Positions 34,215 to 47,087 of a stretch of DNA of 64,000 nucleotides are shown one piece after another. A model generated the notes under the pieces. That model was not told where the DNA came from, made no database searches, and was given only the letters and a program-made list of their open reading frames with translations. The translations under genes and the position numbers were made by a program. This DNA comes from Haematobia irritans. Lineage: Eukaryota; Arthropoda; Insecta; Diptera; Muscidae. How positions within the stretch are numbered: the first letter of the stretch is position 1; each line of letters begins with the position of its first letter. The stretch covers positions 218,482,975 to 218,546,974 of the forward strand of contig NC_134399.1 in the NCBI RefSeq assembly GCF_050003625.1, given 5' to 3'.

Positions 34215-37200
34215 CACAGTTGCCAATCCTGCCAACAATAATCTACCAAAGAGAAAAGTAAATTTTATTGTATTTCTAAAGAAATTTTTCTCAAGATTTT
34301 ATTTCTATAGAACATTTTGTTAAAATTTTATTTCTATAGAAAATTTTGTCAATATTTAATTTCTATAGAAAATTTTGACAAAATTTTATTTCTATAGAAA
34401 ATTTTGTCAAAATTTTATTTCTATAGAAAATTTGATCAAAATTTTATACTATAGAAAATTTCGTCAAAATTATAATTCTAAAGAAAAATTTCACAAAACT
34501 TTAGTTCTATAGAAAATTTTGTCAAAATACTATTTCGATAGGAAATTTAATCAAAATTTTATTTCTATAGAAAATTTTGTCAAAATTTTATTTCTATAGA
34601 AAATTTTGTCAAAATTTTATTTCTATAGAAAATATTGTCAAAATTTTATTTCTATAGACAATTTTGTCAAAATTTTATTTCTATAGACAATTTTGTCAAA
34701 ATTTTATTTCTACGAAAATTTTTAAAAATTTTATTTCTATAGAAAAGTTCATCAAAATTTTATTCCTATGGAAAATTTTTCTCAAAATTATAGTTCTAAA
34801 AAAAAATTTCTAAAATTTTATTTCTATAGAAAATTTTGTCAAAATGCTACTTCTATAGAAAATCCGATCAAAATTATATACTATAGCAAATTTTCTCCAA
34901 ACTGTTTACTATAGAAATTTTTCTCAAAACTATAATTCTAAAGAACATTTTCTAAAATTTTATTTCTATAGAAAATTTTATCAAAATGCCATTTCTATAC
35001 AAAATTTGATCAAAATTTTATACTATAGAAAATTTTCTCAAAATTATATTTCTATAAAAATTTTTTCAAAATTTTATTTCCACAGATTTTTTTTTTTTTA
35101 AATACTTTTGTATGGAAAAATTTTTCTAATTTTTATTTCTGTGGAAAATTTTGTCAAGATTTTGTTTCCACAGAAAATGTTGTCAAAATTTTGTTTCTAT
35201 AGAAAATTTTGTCAAAATTTTATTTCTATGGGAAAATTTGTCAAAATTTTTATTATAAAAATTTTTCTCAAAATTCTATTTCTATAGAAAACTAGCGTAA
35301 CCCGGCCCGCTTCGCTGCGCCTTCCGAAGCGTATTTTTAGGAACATTTTGTGTTAACTTAGTCAACCATATTCTTCGTGCTGAAAACAAATTCGAAAAGA
35401 TTTGAATTCTTTCAAACAAATCGCACTACTTGCTCTTTGGTTTATAGGTACAAATACGGCGGATATGCATATGTAAAATGGTTCGTCTTAAAAAATGTTC
35501 TGTATTCAAGTAGTGGGACAAACTTCTACATTTCTTGTGAATTTTAAGTGTGGTTTGTCAATGAAAGGTATCCTTCTCCTCAACATATCTGAAAATTAAG
35601 CACTATATTATAGTAACATACAAAGAATTACTGTTTCCCATCTAATAAATCGGAAAAAGCAAAAGTAGTAAAAAATGTTACCTCATTAACATTTGCTAAA
35701 ATGTTGGAAAATGATGCACCCTCTGCCAATTGCATGTAAATTTAAGTTCTTTACTAAAAAGAAGTCTGGCTGAAGTCTGTGCAAAAATCGTAAAATTCCC
35801 ATTTACGAACAACCCTCTACTTTCAATTTAAGAAAAAAAAACGGACAAAAGGGAACCCTCTCCCCACCTTCGCTCCACTCTCACCTGATATCGGACTATC
35901 ACGTACAATATATTAACATAATTTCATAACTACTCAATGGTCCCTATAAATTCAATCGAAGTAAATCGACAAAGTTTATTTCAATTTTCCCCTTCTCCAA
36001 CCAGATATCGAAAAATCATATACTAATTTAAAAATCATATATAAATTTAATCACCTCCTCCCACGTTCCCTCTAAATTTCAAGTAGATCGGAGATGTTTA
36101 AATTTTGCTTATTGTTTTAAAGGGACGTCATTTTCCCCGATACAATATCGACAAACACCGTAGTGAATAGCACCCCTAACCTTCCCTGAAAATTCTTGAA
36201 ACTTCCCTTCATTCATAACCTTCATCCACTGCCTTTGTAAATTTCAAGAAAACTTAAGAATTTTTTTTCAGTTTTAGAGGAGGACCTACTCCCCGACCAA
36301 ATATCGAAAAGTAATGTAGCGTACCTTTTGTAAACGTTCCAGAAAATGTCACGCAAATTATAAGCCTAAAGGGCCGGCCTCTCTTCCGTCCAAATATCAC
36401 AAAATCAGGTATCAACTATTAATATCGTCACCTCTCCCCAGTCCTCTGTAAATTTCAAGTAACTCGGTAAAGTTTAATTGTTTCTCTGTATGGACTTAAG
36501 AGAAGCGGTGTCTCCCTATGTCCTTTTATTTTTATTAAAAAATTAGGAACCTGATATAAATATCATAACCTCACTCATTTTTCCGTAAAATTTCAGTCGG
36601 GGGAGTTTAGTTTTGTTTTCACTGTACTTTAAAAAAAAGTCGGGCAAAGTGGTGGTCCTCCTCCCCGACCAAATATCGAAAAATAATGTAGCGGATTTTT
36701 GTCTAGATGCCAACCCCAACATTCAATGAAAATTTCAAGCAAATCGCATAATTTTGTTCCAAGTTTAAAAAAAGTAGGGCAAGGGGGAGGTCCCCCTACC
36801 CGTCCACATATGAAACCATCAGGTACCCCATATTAATTCCATAACCTCACCGCATATTCTCTGTAAATCTCAGATAATTTAGAGAATTTTAGTTTTTTCA
36901 CTGTACTTTAAAAAAAGTCGAACAAAGGGGAGGTCCTCCTCCGCCTCCAAATATCGAAATATAAAGTAGCGGATCTTTGTCTAGATACGAAACCCAACCT
37001 TCAATGAAAATTTCAAGCAAATCGGTGAACTTTGGTCCAATTTTCAAAAAGTCCGACAAAGGGGAGGTCCCCCTCCGCGACCAGGTGTCAAAAAATGAGG
37101 TACCCTATTTTCACCACATGAACGCCCCCTACGATCTCTGAAAGCTTCAAGAAAATCGGTTTAGCCGTTTCGGAGCCAACTCGGAACATACAAACAAATA

Positions 37201-38700
37201 AACAAACATAGATTGAATTTTATATATATAGATTTGGTCAAAGTCATTTTTCTATAGAAAATTTTCACAATTTTTTTGTTTCTATAGAAAATTTTTCTGA
37301 CAATTGTATTTCCATAGAAAATTTTGTCGAAATTTTATTTCTATAGAAAATTTTGTCAATATTTTGTTTCTATAGAAAATGTTGTCAAAATTTTATTTCT
37401 ATAGAAAATTTGATCAAAATTTTATACTGTAGAAAATTTCCTCAAAACTATAATTCTAAAGAAAATTTTCACAAAAATTTAGTTCTATAGAAAATTTTTC
37501 AATATTTATTTCTATGGGAAAACTTGTCAAAATTTTTATTATAAAAAATTTTCTCAAAATTTTATTTCTATAGAAAATTTGGTCAAAATCTTATTTCTAT
37601 AGAAAATTTTCCAAAAATTTTTTTTTCTATAGAAAAATTTCTCTAAATTTTATTTATATAGCAAATTTTGCCGAAGTTTTATTTCTATAGAAAATGTTGT
37701 CAAAATTTTATTTCTATAGGAAATTTAATCAAAATTTTATTTCTATCGAAAATTTTTTCAAAATTTTATTTCTATCGAAAATTTTTTCAAAATTTTATTT
37801 GTAACGAAATTTTTCTCAAAATTTTATTTATATAGAAAATTTTTCCAAAATGATATTCCATAGAAAATTTTTCTCACAATTATAATTCTAAAGAAAATTT
37901 TATCAAAATTTTATTCTATAGAAAATTTTGTCAAAATTTTATTACTATATATTTTTTTTAAATTGTATTTCTGTAGATAATTTTGTCAAAATCTTATTTC
38001 TAATAGAAAATTTTTTCAAAATTTTATTTCAATGGGAAAATTTGTCAACATTTTTATTATAAAAAATTTTCTCAAAATTTTACTATAGAAATTTTTCTCA
38101 AAATTATAATTCTGAAGAATATTTTCTATAATTTTATTTCTATAGAAAATTTTCACAATTTTTTTTTTCTATAGAAAATTTTCTCAAAATTTTATTTCTA
38201 TAGAAAAATTTGTCGAAATTTTATTTCTATAGAAAATGTTGTCAAAATTTTATTTCTATAGAAAAAATTTTCAATATTTTGTTTCTATAGAAAATTTTGT
38301 CAACATTTTATTTCTATAGAAAATTTGATCAAAATTTTGTACTATAGAAAATTTCTTCAAAATTATAATTCTATAGAAAATTTTCAGAAAACTTTAGTTC
38401 TATAGGAAACTTAATCAAAATTTTATTTCTATAGAAAATTTTGTCAAAATTTTATTTCTATAGAAAATTTTGTCAAAATTTTATTTCTATAGAAAATTTT
38501 GTCAAAATTTTATTTGTAACGAAATTTTTCTTAAAATTTTATTTCTATAGAAAAATTTCTCCAAAATTTATTTATATAGAAAATTTTGCCAAAATGATAT
38601 TCCATAGAAAATTTTTCTCAAAATTATAATTCTAAAGAAAATTGTATCAAAATTTTATTCTATAGAAAATTTTGTCAAAATTTTATTATATTTTCTATTT
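34215..38700 (+). mobile_element. TR29-bearing hAT-like element, left end plus array
   Basis: The left end is CACAGTTGCCAATCCTGCC with AATAATCTACCAAAG, the left type seen at 22974. A degenerate TR29 array follows, interrupted by a Helitron at 35292-37232. The array ends near a mariner relic. No right-type end is found. Confidence 0.75.
35292..37232 (-). mobile_element. Non-autonomous Helitron, complete
   Basis: On the minus strand it begins TCTATATATATAAAATTC and ends in CTAG, preceded 12 nt earlier by a stem-loop (CGCTTCG/CGAAGCG at 35308-35314 and 35325-35331). The host is A at the 5' side and T at the 3' side, with no duplication. Joining the flanks gives GAAAATTTGGTCAAAG, the normal TR29 word. 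The interior has repeated modules (GGGGAGGTCC, AAATATCGAAAAATAATGTA). No Rep/helicase is encoded. Confidence 0.85.
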
Positions 38701-38879
38701 GTAAAAAAAGGACTACGAAGACAAGAAAAATACAAACAAACAAAATAGTTCGACATCTGACGTGCCTCTCAATCCACCGTGAAGTTTAAATCAATATTAT
38801 TCAGAAAACTGTCCCAAAGACAGTTTGAAGCCCTGAGCAGTCAACAATTTCGGACGCAGGTCATGTTGATTCCAACGTC

Positions 38880-39115
38880 AACCAAGAATGGGTTAAAAAT
38901 AAGGATTATTCCTTCATTTCTAGCGCACAATGGCCTACAAAATCTCTGAATCTCAATCAGTTGGACTTTCGCGCCTGAGGCATTTTAGAGAATAAAGCTG
39001 AAACCAAAAACATAGATGGCTTTGTTGGCCAACTGAAGGCCATAATTCGTGCCAAAAAGAAGCCAATTGGAAGAAATATAAACTAATTAAAAAATTTTAT
39101 GTTTTTCAGACATTT
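38880..39115 (+). pseudogene. Mariner/Tc1 transposase C-terminal relic
   Basis: Translation gives NQEWVKNKDYSFISSAQWPT followed by SLNLNQLDF, which matches the W-P-x-SPDLNPLD(Y/F) region around the third catalytic aspartate. GILENK and LKAIIRAKKKPIG match the usual C-terminus. A TGA stop replaces the tryptophan before GILENK, and part of the region before LKAIIRAK is deleted. The aspartate itself is kept. The 5' part is unrecognisable. Confidence 0.72.
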
Positions 39116-39149
39116 TTGACACCAACTAAAACGATTCATCTCGCCTAAA

Positions 39150-39360
39150 CTTTGACAAAAAAAAATTTGACAAAATTTTATATAACAATAAAATTTTGAC
39201 AAGATTTTCTATAGAAATAAAGTGTTGACAAAATTTTCTACAAAAATTAAATTTTGACAAAATTTTTATAGAAATAAAATTTTGTTAAATTAGATTTTTT
39301 TGTTTGGTAAAATTTGCTCCAAATTTTGGTAGATGATTTTTGGCTTGAGTGGCAACCGTG
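39150..39360 (-). mobile_element. TR29 fragment with an inverted left-type end
   Basis: Units are in the reverse sense, then GGTAGATGATTTTTGGCTTG and AGTGGCAACCGTG, whose reverse complement is the left end type of 22974. It is therefore a separate, inverted element end and not the right end of the element at 34215. Confidence 0.65.
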
Positions 39361-39384
39361 GTTGCAATCCTGTATAAGCAGGTG

Positions 39385-39607
39385 GAAAGCAAGTTTATTC
39401 ATACCGTCGTTGGATCAATAGATGCTGGTATTCTGTAAAAGTAATAATGACATAATAATAGATCCCCCAGAAACTTTGCAAGACCAATTTATGGATTCGG
39501 AACAAAAGCGATTAAAAAGGTTGCTCCAAGAAATTGAAATCGGCGGCAAGAAACCATCAAAATTACGATCACGGTGCTTCGAAACGTTGAGACATCGTGG
39601 CAGGTGA
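39385..39607 (+). pseudogene. LTR-retrotransposon gag (capsid) relic
   Basis: The frame around 39470-39590 reads PPETLQDQFMDSEQKRLKRL and then EIEIGGKKPSKL. This resembles the capsid region of insect Ty3/Gypsy-like gag proteins, where S-E-x-x-R-L-x-x-L-L and E-L-G-x-x-K-P-S-x-L are conserved. A preceding segment (KFIHTVVGSID) fits the same family after in-frame stops near 39437-39450. Protease, RT and LTRs are absent. It is a short, dead fragment next to TR29. Confidence 0.6.
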
Positions 39608-39639
39608 TGTAGAAAGTTCTGTCAAATATTTAGATTTTC

Positions 39640-39795
39640 CCCAATTTTTTTAGAAATTTTTATCAACATTTTATTCCATTAAAAATTTTTGCAAAAATGT
39701 AATCTCTATAGAAAATTTTCTCAAAATGTTGTTTCTATAGAAAATTTTATCAAAATATTTCTATAGAGAATTGTGTTAAAATTTGATTTCTATTT
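39640..39795 (+). repeat. Short TR29 fragment
   Basis: About five degenerate 29-bp units in the plus sense. Confidence 0.65.
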
Positions 39796-41325
39796 ATGCG
39801 TAAGAGTCAGAAAGTAAACAGCTGTCGAATATACTTCTTTTCATTCCCATTTTTTGACACCTGTAGAAACGATTGATACGTTCAGAATGCATGCATTTGG
39901 AAATGCTTCAGAGTGGCAAAAGTGCTTCGAAAATGCAAAAATGTACAAATCTTAATGGGGGAATATTTTGATAAACAATAAAGCGAATTTGGATGATTAA
40001 TAATTTGTTTCTCAAATTCCGAATTATAAAAGGCAATCCTTGTAATTGACACCCTCTGTAAATTTGTTAAGTTGTTCTTATTTAATTTTAGTTCCTGTCG
40101 TTTTAAATAATTTAATTTGACTTTAATTTGCAATGTGAAGCCTCAAGTGGTTCTAGTATCCTAAACTTAACTATGGTTTAGGATAAAGCTATGTAGTAGT
40201 TTCTTTCTTTTTTTTTTCTTTAGTAACCTAAAAAAAGTTATGGTTACTAAAAATTCTCTCTTCAATTTATTCAACACAATACCGAGAATTTTTTTTAATA
40301 AAATTTTAAAAAGTATGGCATTTTAATATAAAATCATATAAATCCCAATAAGTTATTCTGCGAATTGAACAAAAATTCTACCATATCAAATTGAGGCGAT
40401 TTTTTTTGTAAATTGGAATAGAAAATTCACGCACCTCCTCAAAAAAAAGCCCACAACCTTCCCGCCCCAAAAAGTTATGTTAGACTAAACTCTCTCATAG
40501 AAATTGTTGATGGCATACTACATTAAATTACATGGAAATCTTTTAAAAGAGTGTACAATATTTTTTTTAAATGGTTGCTATGGCTACATTCACTTAGCCA
40601 CTCACTTAGTAGTTGTATCACGTATCTTAGCCATGTTTATTAATCTAAGAAAATTTCCATAGATTCTCATTCAATAAAGCCCAAAACATCAGACAAACAT
40701 CAGCAATAGATTGTCCAATTGAATGGTATAGCCTTTGCTACCCACTCAGTTTTATTCAAAACGAAACCCTAGAATGGCACAATCAAGAGAAGCCATTTAA
40801 TTTTCACTTTGATTTGATTCTTTTCTCCAATCAATGTGAAATTGTGGAAATTGTTTGACATGGAATTACCATTATACCATGATGGCACAAACAAAAATCC
40901 ATCATAATTGATCACATATAGAGCCAGCAAAAGGACAAATGAGCTGACATATGCAATAGCACACATTCATGGGAATGGAAAATAAATCTGAGTCAACAAT
41001 GTGCAATTCAATTAAAAAAAACATGCTTGATGTAAATCCCTGGACTTACCAGGGAATTACAAAACTTTATGCATTTCTCTACATTTTCATTGAAATGCTT
41101 TTAGCTCCCCCTGGCATAGCAAGGTTCTTGAGTGTTTTCATATAGCCTTTTTGGACGGGAAGGGCAAGGTGGTACAACAGTTTTATTAAATCGCAGTATA
41201 ATTTATGATGTACTTTATGTCGTTTCTGTCATGCAGAACCAATTGTAGATTTTACAAAAAGGACAAGGTTTATATATGTGAAAAAAGCCTTATCATTTAA
41301 GATACGAGCAGAAAATTATATAAAA
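39796..41325. other. Unique non-coding stretch
   Basis: No gene or known repeat is recognised; short ORFs only. Confidence 0.4.
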
Positions 41326-41675
41326 TGTCCAAATTTTATTTTTATAGAAATTTTTTTTTATAAATTTAATTCTTTGGAAAATGTTGTCAAAATTTTGTTT
41401 CTATAAATAATGTTATCAAAATTTTATTTCTATAATAAAATTTTGTCAAAATTTTATTTCTATGGGAAATTAGTAAAAAAAAAATTTTTTTTAAATATTG
41501 CCAAAATTTTATTTCTATAGAAAATTTGGTCAAAAATTTGAAAATTTGTTGTAGAAAAAACGTTTTCTATACACAATTTTGTCAAATATTTAAATTTTTT
41601 TCTCAAAATTTCATTTCTTTTAAATTTTATCAAAATGTTATTTCTATAGGCAATTTTGTCATTTTTTTACCTTTA

Positions 41676-41815
41676 TTGTTGTTTTGATTTCAGCTTAACC
41701 GACAGAGGAAAATGCTTGTCAAATATATTTGGGCAAAGTGAACTACACTTAAACCTCCCGAAAACATTTTTATTTAACCAAACCGACTATCAAGGTGTGG
41801 TTAAATAATTTTTTT
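41676..41815. mobile_element. Foldback MITE, internally deleted
   Basis: TTGATTTCAGCTTAACCGAC and CTTAAACCTCCCGAAAACA match the copy at 42432. The middle, from GCCCTATAGAC to CTAAACCCAAAG, is deleted between two CAAAG words. Confidence 0.7.
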
Positions 41816-42431
41816 TATAGAAAATTGTCACAATTTTATTTCTTAAAAAAAAATTCCAAACTTTATTTCTGTAGAAATTTTTTTAAAAATTTTATTTCTA
41901 TAGAAAAATTTGTCAAGAATTTATTTCTATAGAGATTGCCAGAATTTTATTTTTATGAACATTTTTTTCGCAATTTTATTTCTAAAGATTTTTTTTTCTT
42001 TAGCAAAATTTGTCAAAATATTATTTCTAAAGAAAATTTTGTCAAATTTATGTTTCTATAGAAATTTTGTCAAAATTTTTTTGCAAAATAGATAATTTTT
42101 TGAAAATTTTATTTCTATAAAAAATTTTGTCAAAATTTTATTTTTTAGAAAATTTTGTCAAAATTTTATTTTTTAGAAAACTTTGTCAAAATTTTATTTT
42201 TATGGAAAATTTTGTCCAAATTTTATTTCTATAAAAAATGTCATAATTTAATATTTATAGCAATTTCTTCAGAATTTTATTTCTAAGAAAATTTGTCAAA
42301 ATTTTATTGTTTTGTTGTAGAAAAAAAATTCTATACACAATTTTGTCAAATATTTACATTTTTTCTCAAAATTTCATTTCTTTCAAAATTTTATCAAAAT
42401 GTTATTTCTATAGGCAAATTATTTTCATTTT

Positions 42432-42735
42432 TTTTCATTATTGTTGTTTTGATTTCAGATTAAAACGATGCATTGAACTACAAGTTTAGCTAAACCAACA
42501 GAGGAAAATGCTTGTCAAATATATTTGGACAAAGCCCTATAGACTGCACGACGGTTGGATGGGCAGCTGTTTCGGAATTACCACATCCCTCTACTTGCTA
42601 TCTATCAACTATGCTTAACCAATTATCAGAAAAAATTCGGGTAATCCACTAAACCCAAAGTGAACTACACTTAAACCTCCCGAAAACATTTTTATTTAAC
42701 CAAACCTACTATCAAGGTTTGGTTAAATAATTTTT
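42432..42735. mobile_element. Foldback MITE copy
   Basis: TTGATTTCAGATTAAAACGATGCATTGAAC begins the copy. It contains CAACTATGCTTAACCAATTATCAG and ends with CCAAACCTACTATCAAGG. The right inverted arm is absent. Confidence 0.7.
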
Positions 42736-44907
42736 TTTATAGAAAATTGTCACAATTTTATTTCTGTAGACAATTTTTTAAAAATTTTATTTCTATAGAA
42801 AAATTTGTCAAGAATTTATTTCTATAGAGATTGTCAAAATTTTATTTTTATGAACATTTTTTTTTAGAATTTTATTTCTAAAAAAAAATTTGCTTTAGCA
42901 AAATTTGTCAAAATATTATTTCTAAAGAAAATTTTATCAAATTTATGTTTCTATAGAAATTTTGTCAAAATTTTATTGCAATGGGTAATTTTGCCAAAAT
43001 TTTACTTCTCGAAATTTTGGTAAAAATTTTATTTTATTAGAAAACTTTATTTATAGACATTTTTTCCACAATTTTATTTCTATAGAACATTTTCTCCAAA
43101 TGTTATTTTTATAGATAATCTTTTGAAAATTTTATTTCTATAAAATTTTTTGTCAAAATTTAATTTTTTTAAAAAACTTTGTCAATTTTTTTTATGAAAA
43201 ATTTGTTATTTCTATATATTTCTATATATTTTATTTAAATGGGAAATTTTGTCAAAAATTTATTTCTATAGTTTTGTCACATTTTTATTTTTATAGAAAA
43301 TTTTGTCAAAATGTTATTTCTATATATTTTTTATCACAAAAATTTCTCAAAATTTTATTTCTATAGAAAATTTTTTTCTGTAATTTTTATGGAAAATTTT
43401 GTTAAGATTGTATTTCTAAATTTTGTTTTTATGGATTTTTTGTTCAAAATTTTATTTCAAAAGAAAATTTGTCAAAATTTTTGTTCCATGGACAATTTTG
43501 TTAAATTTATGTTTCTATAGAAATTTTTTTTTGTAAGAAATTTTGTCAAATTTTAATTTTTGTAGAAAGTTTTGTCACATATTTAAATTTTTCCTCAAAA
43601 TGTTATTTCTTTAGAAAATTTTTTCAACATTTTATTTCTATAGAAAATTTTCTCAACAATTTAATTTCTATAGAAAATTTTCTCAAAATGTTGTTTCTAT
43701 ACAAAAAATTAAGCAGAATTTTATTTCTATAGAAAATTTTGTCAAAATGTTGTTTCTATAGATTTCTTATCGCAAAAATTTCTCAAAACTTTATTTCTAA
43801 GAAAATTTTTTTCAGTAATTTTTATGGAAAATTTTGTTAAAATTGTATTTCTATAGAAAATGTCAAAATTCTATTTTTGGATTTTTTCAGAATTTTATTT
43901 CTAAAGAAAATTTGTCAAAATTTTTGTTCTATTGCAAATTTTGTCAAAATTTTTGTTCTATTGAAAATTTTGTCAAATTTATGTTTCTTTAGACATTTTT
44001 TTCTGTAAGAAATTTTGTCAAATATTAATTTCTGTAAATAGTTTTGTCACATATTTAAATTTTTTCCCAAAATTATATTTCTTTAGAAAATTTTTTCAAC
44101 ATTTTATTTCTATAGAAAATTTTCTCAAAAATTTAATTTCTATAGAAAATTTTCTCAATATATTATTTCTATACAAAAAAATAGGCAGAATTTTATTTCT
44201 ATACAAACTTTTATCAAAATTTTATTTCTATAGACAATTTTGTGAAAATTTTATTTCTATAGAAAATTTTGTGAAAATTTTATTTCTATAGATTTTTTAT
44301 CGCTAAAATTTCTCAAAATTTTATTTCTAAGAAAATTTTTTTCTGTAATTTTTATGGAAAATTTCGTTAATATTGTATTTCTATAGGAAATGTGAAAATT
44401 TTATTTTTATGGATTTTTTTCAGAATTTTATTTCTAAAGAAAATTTGTCAAAATTTTAGTTCTATGGAAAATTTTGTCAAATTTATGTTTCTATACAAAA
44501 ATTTTTTTCTGTAAGAAATTTTGTCAAATTTTAAATTCTGTAGAAAGTTTTGTCACATATTTAAATTTTTTCTCAAAATTTTATTTCTTTAGAAAATTTT
44601 GTAAACATATTATTTCTATAGAAAATTTTCTCAAAAATTTAATTTCTATAGAAAATTTTCTCATAATGTTATTTCTATACAAAAAATTAGAAAGAATTTT
44701 ATTTCTATAGAAAAAATTTTCAAAATTTTATTTCTTTAGATTTTTGTTTTAAATTTTATTTCTATAGAAAATTTTATTTCAATAGATTTTTTTTTTCTTG
44801 AAAATGTTGCCAAATGTTATTTCTATAGAAAGAAAGTTTATTTCTATTGAAAAGTATCTCCAAATGTTATTTCTATAGAAAAGTTTCTCCAAATGCTATT
44901 TCTATAG

Positions 44908-46125
44908 GCATGGATGACTTCGAACAGATTGTCGGTGAACCCGACAAAGACTAAGGCAGTGCTGTTTTCCCCTAATAGTTCTGAGGATATTAATTTGATA
45001 TATGACTCCCAGACGATTAATTTTGTTCAGAGCACAAAGTGCTTAGGTGTCACTATGGATAATAGGCTATCTTTTTCTACGCATATTGACAACGTGGTTG
45101 CTCACACCCACCTTGCCCTTCGTCGCCTGTATAACACGGATTTAGTACTACCGTTTCATGTTAGGAGAATGTTAGTCCACGCTTTGATCATGCCTCATTT
45201 TCTGTACTGCGTTGAGGTGTTTTGTGGTACTTCAAGGGAGAATATGAAACCTCTTGCGCTTGCATTTAACCGAGTAGTTCGTTATCTGTATTCTCTTAGA
45301 CGTTTCGATCATGTATCTGCATCTGCTAAGCATTTTCTGGGATGTTCATTCTGGCGTTATATTGACATCCGTTCGATAATTCTATTCTATAATGTTTACA
45401 AGCGACAATCGCCTTCTTTTTTGGCGGATTTGTTTAATTTTACCCGATCTCGCAGAACGAATCAGCTTATAATTTCGAACGCTAGGGGCTATATGGACAA
45501 ATCATTTCAGACTCGCACAGCCAGACTTTTCAACTGTCTCCCTGATACATTTAGAACATTTTGTTTGAACACGAAAACTTATCGAAACAAATTAATTGAA
45601 TACTTTTGTGAGATATAATCGAGTAGTTACTCCACTATAATTACTGTATGTTTACACTGGGAACTTTCATAAATATTTGTTAGTTTGTTTACATAATTTT
45701 TGAATACTGAAATATCGAAACAAATTTATTCAATACTTTTGTGAGTCATAATTAAGTAGTTACTCGACTTTCAAGACTGATTATTTACATTGTCATAAAT
45801 AAATATATACATATTTTTAAGCTGCTACTAAGAATTTTGTTATATATATTTTTTTCTTTTCTTTCCTTTTATATAAAGAAGTATTCCTATTAAAACATAC
45901 AAAAGAGAGTTATCTTTTCTTGTTTCTTGCTTAATTATACACTTCTCTGCTTTGTGTAAATGATTGTTTATTATAAGTATTCAACATCTATTTGCACACC
46001 TTATGTATTATTATGTATGAAACTCTAGAGAGTAGTCCATTGTAATTATTTTATTTTGGCCAAATAGGCTTAGAATTACATGCTCTGAATGAATAAATAA
46101 ATAAATAAATAAATAAATTTTTTGA
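44908..46125 (+). mobile_element. 5'-truncated LINE insertion
   Basis: It begins abruptly in coding sequence within TR29 (CTATAG|GCATGGATGACTTC) and ends with TGCTCTGAATG followed by (AAATA)n. The 3' UTR has two similar segments about 131 bp apart (near 45583 and 45714). Together this is the pattern of target-primed retrotransposition with 5' truncation. Confidence 0.85.
44914..45618 (+). CDS. LINE reverse transcriptase C-terminal part, intact frame
   Basis: The 234-residue frame begins MTSNRLSVNPTKTKAVLFS, which corresponds to the region after the catalytic YADD box of LINE reverse transcriptases (N-x-x-K-T). It continues with KCLGVTMDNRLSF, ALRRLY and LIMPHFLYCVEVF, the usual thumb-region order, and ends near CEI. 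Residue 1 is not a true start: it is an internal methionine after truncation, and upstream codons reach into the preceding TGG. The catalytic domain is missing, so the product would be inactive. The absence of any stop over 234 codons suggests a relatively recent copy. The clade is uncertain (jockey/CR1-like is my best guess). Confidence 0.82.
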   Translation: MTSNRLSVNPTKTKAVLFSPNSSEDINLIYDSQTINFVQSTKCLGVTMDNRLSFSTHIDNVVAHTHLALRRLYNTDLVLPFHVRRMLVHALIMPHFLYCVEVFCGTSRENMKPLALAFNRVVRYLYSLRRFDHVSASAKHFLGCSFWRYIDIRSIILFYNVYKRQSPSFLADLFNFTRSRRTNQLIISNARGYMDKSFQTRTARLFNCLPDTFRTFCLNTKTYRNKLIEYFCEI

Positions 46126-47087
46126 AAATTTTATTTCTATAAAAAATTATATCAAAATTTTATTTTTTTAGAAAACTTTGTCAAAATTTTATTTTTATCG
46201 AAAATTTTGTCAAAATTTTATTTCTATAGAAAATGTCACAATTTTATATTTATAGCAATTTTTTTCAGAATTTTGTTTCTATAGAAAATTTGTCAAAATT
46301 TTATTTCTAGAGAAAGTTTTGTCAAATTTATGTTTCAATAGAAATTTTGTCAAAATTTTATTTGAATGGGAAATTTTGTCAAAATTTTATTTCTATAGTT
46401 TTGTAAAATTTTTATTTTTATAGAAAATTTTGTCAAAATTTTATTCCTATAGATTTTTTATCACAAAAATTTTTTCAAAATTAGAAAATAGAAAATTTTT
46501 TTCTGTAATTTTTATGGAAAATTTTGTTAAAATTGTATTTCTAAATTTTATTTTTATGGATTTTTTTTCAGAATTTTATTTCTAAAGAAAATTTGTCAAA
46601 ATTTTAGTTCAATGGAAAATTTTGTCAAATTTATGTTTCTATAGAAAATTTTTTTCTGTAAGAAATTTTGTCAAATTTTAATTTCTGTAGAAAGTTTTGT
46701 CACATATTTAATTTTTTTCTCAAAATTATATTTCTTTAGAAATTTTTTCAACATTTTATTTCTATAGAAAATTTTCTCAAAAATTTAATTTCTATAGAAA
46801 ATTTTCTCAAAATGTTATTTCTAAAAAAAATAATTAGGCAGAATTTTATTCCCATAGAAAATTTTGTCAAAATGTTGTTTCTATAGATTTTTTATCGCAA
46901 TAGTTTCTCAAAATTTTATTTCTATAGAAAACTTTTTCTGTAATTTTTATGGAAAATTTTGTTAAAATTGTGTTTCTATAGAAAATGTCAAAATTTTATT
47001 TTTATGAATTTTTTCAGAATTTTATTTTTAAAGAAAATTTGTAAAAATTTAAGTTCTATGGAAAATTTTGTCAAATTTATGTTTCTA

